DNA of 11,744 nt from Rhizopus sp. PT2906. Lineage: Eukaryota; Mucoromycota; Mucoromycetes; Mucorales; Rhizopodaceae. The stretch's first letter is position 1. Every line of letters starts with the position of its first letter. Below are positions 1 to 8,054 of the stretch, in pieces. The notes beneath the pieces were generated by a model. The model did no database searches. It had not been told where the DNA came from and saw only the letters and a list, made by a program, of their open reading frames with translations. Position numbers and translations under genes: made by a program. The stretch spans positions 1 to 11,744 of the forward strand of contig JAMYHX010000806.1 of NCBI GenBank assembly GCA_025529335.1, given 5' to 3'.

Positions 1-392
1 GTAAACCTTGCCTGCATGAATGATGCTGTTCAAGCTTTATTGCATACTTTATTATTTATTATGTCTAGCTTATAACATGGGTTTATACGCTTAGCTAGAG
101 GAAAAGAAAATGGTTATGTGGTTGTGAGTTGAGCTGTATGCTGAGAGGCTGGCTGGGTTATTGACTGGATGCGCGCTAGTTGTTGCTATCCTTATCCTGC
201 AAGTACAAAAATGTGTCAGTTAGAGCAAATCCTTGACAAACTTTAGCTTGTCACTTACCATCCATTAATCCAGTAATCCAGTAATTCAACAATCTGACGA
301 TCCAGTGCTCCAATAATTCAAAAACGGGTGAAAAGGAAAAGGGAAGAATTCGAAAAAAAATTGATAAATTGATAAATAATCGTGATTTCACG
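1..392 (-). pseudogene. Relict of an intron-bearing gene family (inverted partner of 4425-4936)
   Basis: Read on the minus strand, this block aligns with 4425-4740. Both carry a pyrimidine-rich stretch, a GTAAGTGA donor (here 258-251), an intron of about 62-66 nt (here 258-197, ending CTTGCAG), and then a Ser/Thr/His-rich stretch ending in the same frame. The two tails can be read as YSSTHNHITIFFSSS-stop here and SSAHNHITTSSSSS-stop in the partner. The reading before the donor is shifted relative to the tail: joining 5' and 3' exons in the natural frame meets a stop at once, so this copy looks broken. Near position 1, CATGCAG followed by GCAAGG resembles the next acceptor of the partner (4737). 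Product unknown. The homology is seen by eye; calling it a gene relict is inference. Confidence 0.45.
267..285. repeat. Short CCAGTAAT minisatellite patch
   Basis: The 19-mer AATCCAGTAATCCAGTAAT occurs here and identically, on the same strand, at 4482-4500. The surrounding homologous blocks are inverted with respect to each other, so the patch has the opposite orientation relative to its flanks in the two copies. Confidence 0.7.
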
Positions 393-1139
393 AACTGTGT
401 CAGCATCATAATATTTGCAGTGTTACATGACCCTTGCTTCAATCTGTTCTAACCTCTTTTCTGCTTACTTTAGACTTATTCAATCTTGTAATGAAATGAA
501 GAAATCTTTGATCAGTAAAAGTCAAGGCCAGATATTATATTAGTGCTTGGCACTATTTAGAATCGTTTTTATTTAAATCCCAGCAATTGCCTCTTTTGGA
601 TAATTTCAGTCTACGATTATCTTCCTTAACCTAAGTGAAGTAAAATTATGATGGCAAAGTCAACACATGTTTTGGCTGAAAAGTTTGATAATGATCAAAA
701 TGAAGAGCTATAGTCCATAAAAGTGAACTAGGTCACACATTTTATATTTTTATTTTTGACATAGCAGGCTTCTTGCTGCACAATCCTCATGCATCTGTGT
801 TTGTTACATTAACAATCTATGAAGAGCCCCCTAAGGCCAACATCATTCCGTTAAACATATTATTTAATAAAGTGCTACTATAAGAACAATTTCTATTCTA
901 CAGGATGAGGAAGGTTTTTTTTTTTTTTCTGTTAGGTATAAATATACGCTAGAGCGTACGATAATGCATTCAAGAAGTAAAAAATGATGAAATGCTCTAA
1001 AAGGTAAGTGTAGGAATTTCATGTGAATCAGTACACAAACAATATATAAAAATACGTTCTCTTTTTTTTTTTCCTTTTTCTTTCTTTCTTCTCCTATCTT
1101 TTTTTTTCTCTCGAATACTTCTTTTGACGTTCAATACAA
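393..1139. other. Featureless AT-rich intergenic DNA
   Basis: No convincing coding frame on either strand. It contains a T14 run at 917-930 and scattered AT-rich stretches. A short ATG frame at 984 running into GTAAGTG at 1003 was tested as an exon; joining it to the plausible acceptor at 1192 (CAGCAG) gives a stop after a few codons. Confidence 0.5.
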
Positions 1140-1285
1140 TCTTTGACTCAGTGGTAAGTTCTTGTTCAAGACTTACTCAGCAGGGGACGATGACGGAGGC
1201 TTTTATTGGGTTCTGGGGTGGACAGTAGCCAAAGCCGGAATCCCTCGTTTTAGGGTTCTGTGGCGCTGATGTGGACTCTTTTTAT
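1140..1285 (+). other. GC-rich structured island, possible small RNA or LTR fragment
   Basis: This stretch is strikingly GC-rich against its AT-rich surroundings. It can fold into a layered hairpin: CAG 1223-1225 with CTG 1266-1268, GCCA 1228-1231 with TGGC 1261-1264, and GAATCCC 1238-1244 with GGGTTC 1253-1258 around an 8-nt loop. GGGTTCTG is repeated at 1208-1215 and 1253-1260. A T5 run at 1279-1283 just after the stem could end a Pol III transcript on the plus strand. Canonical tRNA-like A and B boxes are not visible. On the minus strand the same DNA has a TATAAAAAG (from 1287) and an AATAAA further on, so part of an LTR is an alternative. A short frame without ATG is open until 1270. No known RNA family recognised. 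Confidence 0.35.
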
Positions 1286-1289
1286 AGGT

Positions 1290-2440
1290 ACTTTTCTTTA
1301 GGTAATCTTTATAGGCCATCTCTACGTTCTCGTTTGGTAATAAATAAACAATTTTTCTTTTAAAAATGACTCAATATATTATGCCTTGTGGTGTCTTTCA
1401 TCATGAAATTAAATAAATTTGTTTCTTGAAAATCCAAAATAAGGGTTAACCAAAAAAGGTGTCCCTTTAGACTCTTGCGGACGTGTGAAAAAAGCTGTAG
1501 ATGCGCACTAAAGCTTGTTTATTCTTTTAAGCAGCATAGCTTATAACAGACCCGCTTCTATCCATCATCAGGTTTTATCTTTGCTTCATCATGTATGGTT
1601 AAAATAAAAGTATGAACAATAGAGAAAATGAACATGTAGATCTTGTGTTTTGAAAATTACATTACTTTTTATATCTTTTTGCTTTCTTTTTTCCTTGTAC
1701 GTGAGGGTATGCATCCATAAATGCTTTACTTAAGTCGCTTATAAAACGGAAATATACTATCCTTTGGATTGGCGTGAAGTAAAATTTAGTGTGGATTTAC
1801 TACAGTAAGATTAAAGATACATCGTTGTCTCCGTTCATTTTTGTCTGGCAGATTTTCTTTTTGTTAGCCGTACGTTATCCAGAGACAATTTACATACCAT
1901 AACTTCACTTTCTGCGAACATTAGAAGAATCTCGTAGCTCAAACTTGCAGCTGGAGCAAACTTGTGTAGTTATTCATCAACTATGTTTGGGATAGCGCCG
2001 TAAAATAGTGCACCTTTCATCGTGTGTGTCACTTTTGACTGCAGATTGGCTAAGAACTCCAAAGAAGAAACCAAACTCTTTTATTTATCATCTGACGTCA
2101 TACTGTGGGATCGTCTGTCACTTGCTCTTATAGAGGACATTCAGGAAAATTCACTCTAATCGCCATCTGAAGCTGTATTTCCGTAAGCTTCATCAATGAG
2201 AAGCTAATCTAAGCATGTTTTTCATTCACATACAGTACTAAATGTTGGTATATCCATCTATAAGACTGTTCATTGATTGTGGTAGTTTATTCAATGTCAA
2301 CTAGACGAGTGAGCTCTTCACGTTACAAACGACGGATACATTGGCATTTTTAGGAAGAAAAATACACTACGATCCATATTTGTTACAAAATATGCAATAG
2401 TAGTATCGTACTGTCATGTACAAGCATAACTCTTAAACAC
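1290..2440. other. Intergenic DNA without a recognisable gene
   Basis: No frame longer than about 60 codons and no splice-consistent exon chain was found. A GACGTC palindrome lies near 2094 (a possible CRE-type site by sequence alone). The last part (about 2230-2440) has weak, patchy similarity to 6900-7440 and may be the degraded upstream part of the repeat at 2443. Confidence 0.4.
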
Positions 2441-2442
2441 TT

Positions 2443-2640
2443 TGAGACTAATACAATTACCCTTTTAATAATAGAGGCTAGTTGATCGCACAGCATCATC
2501 CCTTGATTCAGATATCACAGCAGTAAAGCTAAGAAACACATAATTAAGCTACCTTACCCCAAAAACAGCAATTTAAGTCCACTTCAGTCACAACCTCACA
2601 GCAAATTTGAAAAGTATAAATAAGAATTATCCTTGGTCAG
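2443..2640 (+). repeat. Diverged direct repeat with TATA box, copy 1
   Basis: Aligns with 7441-7632 in the same orientation. Matching landmarks in order are GA(A/G)ACTAA, AATTACCCTT, the CATCAT..CTTGAT block, CACAG(C/T)AGTAAA, AATTAAG, CCACAG/CTCACAG plus (C/T)AAATTTGAA, and TATAAATA (2615-2622 here, 7607-7614 in copy 2). Spacing is preserved with small gaps. The shared TATA box at the 3' side suggests a duplicated promoter or the U3 part of an old LTR. Downstream of it, a short ATG frame at 2749 is not supported as a gene. Confidence 0.55.
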
Positions 2641-2659
2641 TCTTGTTGAATCCTCTTGC

Positions 2660-3210
2660 CTCTTGCTTTAATATAACCATACATCCTTTTCACCAAATAT
2701 ATCTCTGTTCCTTTTTCAGCTTTTCCAAAACGATCATACGTAGCAATCATGAATTCCAAGTGTAAGGTGCGCTCCATCTGTCCTCTAATAAGAATCGTCT
2801 ATTATTTCTACACTTTACGCCATTTCATGTCATGTGTTTGAGCTCATTACTCGTCTAGCAGCTTACATCCCCCATGCTATACGTACATACCCTTCTTTGC
2901 AAACATCCAGATCCAATAAATGAGCGTTCGTGTTGCCTGGATCCCATCTTTTGGTTGGTCAAACGCCAATTTCTTTTTCTGTTTCTGGATACTGTCAAGT
3001 AAGGGTCTTACCAAAGCCTTATCTTGAGTTACTATTAAGAATTTTTTTGTTGATCTACCATATCTTTTTATCGCACTCTTGCTGCACTTTTACGTCCTTC
3101 CATGTGACCTTGCCCCAGGCAAGCTACCTTTATATGAGTCAATTGCATCTCAGCTGTATCCCTCAACAAATTATATTGCCCATTTTAATAGCTGTTCATA
3201 CTCCATTTAT
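2660..3210. other. Intergenic DNA, only unsupported small frames
   Basis: Holds a 35-codon frame from ATG 2920 and an overlapping 100-codon frame from 2930; neither has a matching repeat copy, splice pattern or domain. On the minus strand about 3123-3054 reads open after a weak TAG acceptor, without a start. Nothing here is firm. Confidence 0.3.
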
Positions 3211-3610
3211 GTTGAGCATGATCTGCCGTTGAACAATAACAAATGCCCTCCATAGTCAATATAAAGCCGTCCTTTTGGTTTTTGAATTGTCAACTGTGTA
3301 TTTCTGTTCTCTTAAGTCAATACCCTACTCTTTTATCACAGTTTCAATATGGCGTTGGCATAAGTAAAGAAAAGCTTATGCTGGGTTGTCGAAATGTTTA
3401 CCTTCAAACTGATCACAACATCAGAATCTATAAATGATGGACCTGGAATTAACTGAATCGCGTTCGACAAAGTGACACTTTTGTTGATGTTCAATGTTAG
3501 CAAAGGGTACCAGTAATGATAAAAGAAGGAAAGAAAGGTAACAAACTGACAACTTTGGTAATAAAAAGAACAAAGGGACAAAGGGACGTGTTTTGTGTAA
3601 CGTATGGTCA
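3211..3610 (-). pseudogene. Relict gene copy X1, undisturbed by LTR insertion
   Basis: A minus-strand copy of the same family as the candidate gene at 5568-6963 and of the copy at 10471-11210. Positions 3238-3324 match 10500-10586 with a single mismatch over 87 bp. In the minus-strand frame the family motif reads SNAIQLIPG..S..DSDV, aligned with SASAIQLMQG..SLLDSDI in the plus-strand copy, followed at the same point by a donor (GTAAAC here, GCAAGT there). The acceptor AG used upstream of that exon in the plus copy is TCG here, so the copy is probably not spliced the same way. It contains ATGGA at 3437-3441, the intact site into which an LTR was inserted in the other copy. The upstream side ends at the LTR at 3616. 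Confidence 0.5.
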
Positions 3611-3615
3611 ATGAG

Positions 3616-3825
3616 TGTTATATTTCTGGTATTTGTGTATAAGAACAGTAGAAGTCAATAGCTAATAATTACTATTCTTTATTCAAAGTTGAGAGAAGAA
3701 CTAATAAATGAGGGTACGACCTGAATATAAATGAGAGATGATGAATACAAATATCTGACGTCGTCTATTAGCTGAGAATGAATAAATAGAGAATTAAGAG
3801 ATGTGCGATCTATGTAAACACGACA
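3616..3825 (+). mobile_element. Solo LTR with ATGAG target duplication
   Basis: Starts TGTTATATTT and ends AACACGACA, so it has TG...CA ends with weak terminal inversion. It is flanked by a perfect 5-bp duplication ATGAG at 3611-3615 and 3826-3830. Inside are TATAAG near 3640 and CTTTATT at 3677-3683, 61 bp from the left end; the same CTTTATT motif sits 61-89 bp into each related unit of the window. At 210 bp there is no room for gag or pol and no second LTR, so it is a solo LTR left by recombination. TG/CA ends and 5-bp duplications are typical of Ty1/Ty3-type retrotransposons. Confidence 0.75.
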
Positions 3826-4424
3826 ATGAGCCCTCATTTCTCCCTCTTTCTTCCCTTTTCCCATATTTTCCTCTCTTATATTGACAGATGAGATGCAATG
3901 AAGTAACAGCGATAGTAAAATCAATATGTTATCAATGATTGATGTCAAGCTGAGACTGTTTCTGTATATAGGATTATTGAACCTGTCATGGATCATTACC
4001 TCATATACTAAATCAATAGGTCCCTCTCAGACCTACTTGCAGCTCTATTATAGATTTATGTATTTCTTTCTGTCATACCCTTTTTCTTTTATAATTAACC
4101 CAACTGGAGCTCGTTGGTTGACCTCAGATAGAAGCAGTGATCTTTGATCAACCTTTATTTGAAGTACAGTCGCACTCTAATAATAAAATAAAGCATCCTC
4201 CCTCATTACTACCAGCAAAGGACGACATATATCATTTTGAGGATTCATTCTCACAATACAAGCCAAACAGTAACATATTTTCTTTTACCTGTTCCTTGAT
4301 CAACCATGTATATCCCTCATTTTATACCATAGAGGCTTTAGTATCCTAAATAGGGAGAGGAGCGCGACTGGATCTCAATTGATGACGCGGCCCGTGCAGT
4401 CATTTGATTATTTGCTTAGTTATT

Positions 4425-4432
4425 TTCACGAT

Positions 4433-4464
<32 letters not shown>

Positions 4465-4936
4465 CCTTTTTCTTTTCCAACAATCCAGTAATCCAGTAAT
4501 CCAAAAAATATGTTGGGGGATGGTAAGTGATAAGCTAAAGGTTGTCAAGAATCTGCTTTGACTGATACATTTTGTACTTGTGTGATAGGGGCAATCAACA
4601 GACCAACACATAGTTCAACACCCATCTCACCACGCAGCTCAACTCGCAGCTCAGCACACAACCACATAACCACTTCCTCTTCCTCTAGCTAAACGTATAA
4701 TCCCATAGAACACATACTTACTCTTCTTTTTTCATAGGTTCGCAAGACTGGATGGCTGATGTTCATGTAAGAATTCGAGGGCCTGAGCGGGCTCATTCAC
4801 TGTAAGGCTAAGTGAGGTTGAGATTTCTGGGAATGGAAAAGACGCCACCTCCTCGTGGTCATTCCTGGACAGTACATCTTTTTGCACTGACGAAGCGCGT
4901 CTTATGAGTTTATTACTATGATTATTATTAAATAAA
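4425..4936 (+). pseudogene. Intron-bearing gene fragment (plus-strand partner of 1-392)
   Basis: Several exon-like pieces line up. A short frame from ATG 4510 (MLGDG) crosses an intron at 4523-4588 (GTAAGT...GTGATAG) and continues in frame as a Ser/Thr-rich tail of 33 codons to TAA 4690-4692. After a pyrimidine-rich acceptor ending 4737, an exon at 4738-4766 reads QDWMADVH before a GTAAGA donor; this matches EDWMTHIT at 6203-6235, which also ends at a donor. A later frame 4815-4904 (RLRFLGMEKTP...) matches RFSGRNSP... at 6288, and its TGA at 4905-4907 is followed by AATAAA at 4931. The pieces therefore follow the exon order of the gene at 5568. Whether it is transcribed is unknown: the phase of the 4738 exon and the internal stop at 4690 argue for a relict. 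Product unknown. Confidence 0.45.
4435..4464. repeat. T30 homopolymer run
   Basis: Thirty consecutive T, then a pyrimidine stretch. The inverted partner near 340-360 has only a short A run at the same place, so this is a local expansion. Confidence 0.95.
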
Positions 4937-4948
4937 GATATTGTTGTT

Positions 4949-5008
4949 TGACTATTATTGACTATTATTGACTCTTACTGACTTTTATTGACTCTTGTTG
5001 ACTTTGAC
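4949..5008. repeat. 10-bp tandem repeat, six units
   Basis: Six consecutive units related to TGACTATTAT with no length change; the first two are identical and later ones differ by a few bases. It lies just after the AATAAA of the preceding gene fragment. Confidence 0.85.
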
Positions 5009-5222
5009 CAAGAAAAAGGAAATGGTTGTAAAAATAAAGTGTGGTCCTTTTTTAACCCACTTCCAATAACACACACTGGCTCTCTCTTCATTCTACGTAT
5101 CGTATATTTTAGCAAAGGGTGGCTGTATCCGTACAAGGTACATTATATGCTGACACGCACAGGTAATGAAAAAAGTAAAAGTATACAAAGGGGCTACTTT
5201 TTCCTTTCTATAATATAACATA

Positions 5223-5356
5223 TCTCTTTTAAAAGAGAATAAAAATAAAAGAAGAGCAATAGTACTTGGCACTTGTAGCGTTGGTTTGGTGCATCTCGTG
5301 ATTCTGTGTTGACGATGCATGCATGCATGAAGATGACCTGATCTCTGAGGAGATCA
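5223..5356. other. Cluster of three perfect inverted repeats
   Basis: Within 134 bp lie a perfect 16-bp palindrome (TCTCTTTTAAAAGAGA, 5223-5238), a perfect 14-bp palindrome (ATGCATGCATGCAT, 5315-5328) and a 7-bp stem with 4-nt loop (TGATCTC 5339-5345, GAGATCA 5350-5356). They lie about 210-350 bp upstream of the candidate gene start at 5568. They could be binding sites or RNA hairpins; no known site is recognised. Confidence 0.5.
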
Positions 5357-5567
5357 CTTAAAATAGTTATTTTATGTATAAAGCGACTCTGTTATAACCA
5401 GTGAGTGAGGTATATTTGGTACTTTCATTATTGTTGGCTGATTTACCCTCACCCCCTGTGACACTAATCTCAACTTTTTGAGTAATCACAACAATAAACT
5501 TATTGCCAATGCTCGCTTAAGACAACGTCATTAATCTGCTCTAAGCATATGTTGATTGCCATGAGCC

Positions 5568-6963
5568 ATGATAATATATAGAGCAAAGCGCCCAGGAAAA
5601 GTTGGCGCACTTGCGGGCTTTATTTTTGCCGATCATAGAGGTAAGGCGAACAAAGAACCCCAAGCGTCCCTTAGAATTGTTGTTGTGTTACTTCAAACGC
5701 CGATCCACCCTATGAATCTGTTGGTCACACGTCACACGCATATTTGTAAATGTTGCCAGTACCATTTATTTGCGCTCTTTATTACCAAAGTTGTCACTTT
5801 ATTGTCTTTCTTCCCTTCTTTCCCTTTCTTTATGTACCCTTTACCATTACTGAAAATAACAACTTTGACAATGTCAGCAAGTGCAATTCAATTAATGCAA
5901 GGTCACTCATTGCTAGATTCCGACATTGCAACCCTTGAGGCAAGTATCATTCTATTTATTCCTACCTTTAACAGTAATTTATTTGTAGTTATAGTGAACA
6001 ATTAGAGCCTATATTTGGAAGCAGTTTACCCCCTTTTTTTTTTTACCAAGCTTATACTTTGCAGCTAAGGAACCGGAATCAAGCTTTACTTGACCTTGTC
6101 AACTTTTTACTCTTCAGAACAACTCATCATCAATATATTAGCGTAAGAAAATATATAGACGGTGTATACTCAAAGACATCAAGGTTATTTTTTTTTTTAC
6201 AGACGACCAGTGAAGACTGGATGACACATATTACGGTTAGATCAGACACTTCATCATATCAATTGATAAATGTATAAAGTTCAACAGAGATTCTCTGGAA
6301 GAAATAGTCCGTCGTTACTGACAGTTACAGCAGCTTGGTTGAACCCTATTTGGTTATATTCAAAGGTAAATAGCAATATTTGACAAATAATATGTGAGAT
6401 AAAGAAGAGACACTTGCTTATTTATTGGTTTAAATTATATAAAAATACGCACAAGCTCAGAAACAAGACTGTTAATGCCGACTATTTGAAGTGAATGTAA
6501 GTGGATAAAGAAAGTGGTGACAACGAGGGTGTGTTATTGACATTTGTTGAACCAAAGTTCATGAGGGTCCGCAGACGTAGGCTTATTAGATTCTCAAGTT
6601 GTAAATATACGAATACTAAGGAAACGATTTGATATGAATACGATGATCGTCACGCTTACTATTTCTACATCATAATACAGGGTGAAATTGTACAAATGGA
6701 ACTATAATCTTTCAGTCGAATGCTTATCAAACCATTTTCTTTTCAGCAGTACCTTTTAGTTGGAAATCGAAAAGGTAAGACGTAAAGTCTGAAGAAAAAA
6801 ATGATAATGAGATAAATTTTCATGCGATGATGCATCTCTTTCAGTCAATTTGTTAAAAAAGGAAAATATTTATGGTGCACTCACCACTGGCCTTACTATA
6901 GTAGCATATATGATATTGGTTTGTTCAACTCTCGTTTTAATCTATCCTTACACTTGTCGCTAA
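5568..6963 (+). CDS. Candidate multi-exon gene of unknown function (best-preserved family member)
   Basis: Proposed exons are 5568-5640, 5878-5939, 6065-6142, 6203-6235, 6288-6365, 6747-6774 and 6845-6963, giving 156 residues. Seen directly: all junctions keep one frame. Exon 1 ends after one base and exon 2 supplies the other two; exons of 78, 33 and 78 nt are phase 0; the last two share a split codon. Introns start GTAAGG, GCAAGT, GTAAGA, GTTAGA, GTAAAT and GTAAGA and all end AG. Parts of exons 2 to 5 recur in other copies at equivalent positions (SAIQL..G..S..DSD, EDWM, RF.G...P). The middle (LRNRNQALLDLVNFLLF) looks like an amphipathic helix; the end (about residues 120-150) is hydrophobic and could span a membrane. 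Doubts: the second intron has a GC donor, intron 5 is long (381 nt), the first exon is unsupported by other copies, and a second acceptor at 6715 leads to a different C-terminus. No family recognised. Confidence 0.4.
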
Positions 6964-6973
6964 TGATGTCCAC

Positions 6974-7275
6974 TGAGGTATTGATCAGAACAATTGAAAG
7001 TTATAGGAGAAGTATAAGTCAATGAGTCTCTATATAACCTCTTTATTAAGATCAAGACGAGGGAGAGAGCCCAATATTACAAACAGCGTCATTTTATATG
7101 AAAACAGAATTATTAAGGAACCGATTTAATTATAGCCAATGATAGTTGGGCATGTCGCGTTATATATGTTAATAACGCGTATTGTTGTCAGTATCTTTGT
7201 ATTATTCATTCTTAGAGTATAGATTTAGAGTAATCTCATACGACAAGATTAAGTATTTATAGGGTAAATACGACA
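6974..7275 (+). mobile_element. Solo LTR with TCCAC target duplication
   Basis: Begins TGAGGTATT and ends AAATACGACA, with partly inverted ends. It is flanked by the perfect 5-bp duplication TCCAC at 6969-6973 and 7276-7280. CTTTATT lies at 7041-7047, 67 bp from the left end, after a TATATAA. The 15 bases from 7229 match the 3' part of the LTR at 10704 (10944-10958) at 14 positions. At 302 bp it is too short for internal genes. It sits 10 bp after the TAA at 6961 of one model of the preceding gene; in the alternative frame it interrupts an open frame that resumes after the duplication and runs to TAA 7390-7392. Confidence 0.8.
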
Positions 7276-7440
7276 TCCACTGTTAAACATGGCTTTACCC
7301 TTACTTTACAGTTGGGAACATTGGGGTATAACATGTATTTCTGTGGAACTGGATTAAATAAGCCGAGGATCTCATTTTTTCTTTCACTATAACCTTGAAT
7401 TAATTAGACTGTGTCGTATCTGAACATATTTCACACTTAT

Positions 7441-7632
7441 TGAAACTAAGGAAATTACCCTTACAATAATACTTACTGGTACATAACATCATTTCTTGAT
7501 GCAGATGTCACAGTAGTAAAACTAGCAAAGCCCTTAATTAAGGTATTCTACTCCAAAACAACTGTCAGACCCACGTCAACTATAATCCCACAGTAAATTT
7601 GAATAGTATAAATAAGAGCCACTCTTTATCAA
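7441..7632 (+). repeat. Diverged direct repeat with TATA box, copy 2
   Basis: Sister of 2443-2640, with TATAAATA at 7607-7614. Downstream, to about 8040, I see no coding frame. Confidence 0.55.
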
Positions 7633-7639
7633 TAAAAAC

Positions 7640-8050
7640 TTAATTAAGTCTTACTGTACTTGGTTGTTCCTCATTACTTTTTATATTATCACATACTGCT
7701 GATAGTAATAAAGCAATGATATGGCCATGGATGGCCCACCTACATCATATGGCTAGTATTCCGTAATCAATAACTCTTGTAAAGGGATTGAATAATCTTA
7801 TTATAAATCTAGAAGCTCATCAGGTTGTTAAAGGTATTACTCTGGGAAGAATATGGGCGCTTTTTCTGTTAATGTGGGCAATAGAGATCACTAGCTTCTA
7901 TTCCACCAGAAGGTCATGCTCGTAAATGTAACCTTATCATCTAGCCTGCTCATCGTCGTTGAGAAAATATCTTAATCTATAAGATTTTCTCTTTTTTGAA
8001 GTAAGAAACGTGCGCCATCCAGGCTCATTTAAAAAATAGACTTGTGCTTA
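7640..8050. other. Intergenic DNA without a recognisable gene
   Basis: No frame of note on either strand and no repeat shared with the rest of the window. Confidence 0.4.
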
Positions 8051-8054
8051 GCTC

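Noticed and set aside
984..1192. Short ATG exon with GTAAGTG donor joined to the CAGCAG acceptor
   Set aside because: The joined frame meets a stop after a few codons.
1188..1270. U1-like ACTTAC plus CAGGGGA start or a tRNA-like gene in the GC-rich island
   Set aside because: The closing helix partner, Sm site, and canonical A and B boxes are absent.
2930..3232. 100-codon plus-strand frame
   Set aside because: Hydrophobic composition as expected from AT-rich DNA, its end overlaps the antisense of relict X1, and there is no domain, splice signal or related copy.
3616..3887. Alternative right end of the first LTR at TATTGACA near 3886
   Set aside because: It needs one extra base before ATGAG. 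The end at 3825 (ACACGACA) gives a flush, perfect duplication and matches the ends of the other LTRs.
4426..4611. Lys-rich minus-strand frame and Phe-rich plus-strand frame over the T30 run
   Set aside because: Both are produced by the homopolymer and are not conserved in the inverted partner.
6350..6541. Possible sixth LTR with a TTATTTATTGG motif and ATTTG on both sides
   Set aside because: Its left edge falls inside the proposed exon 6288-6365, the ends are not TG...CA without an extra deletion, and the duplication fits only with shifted borders. It may still be an LTR scrap inside a long intron.
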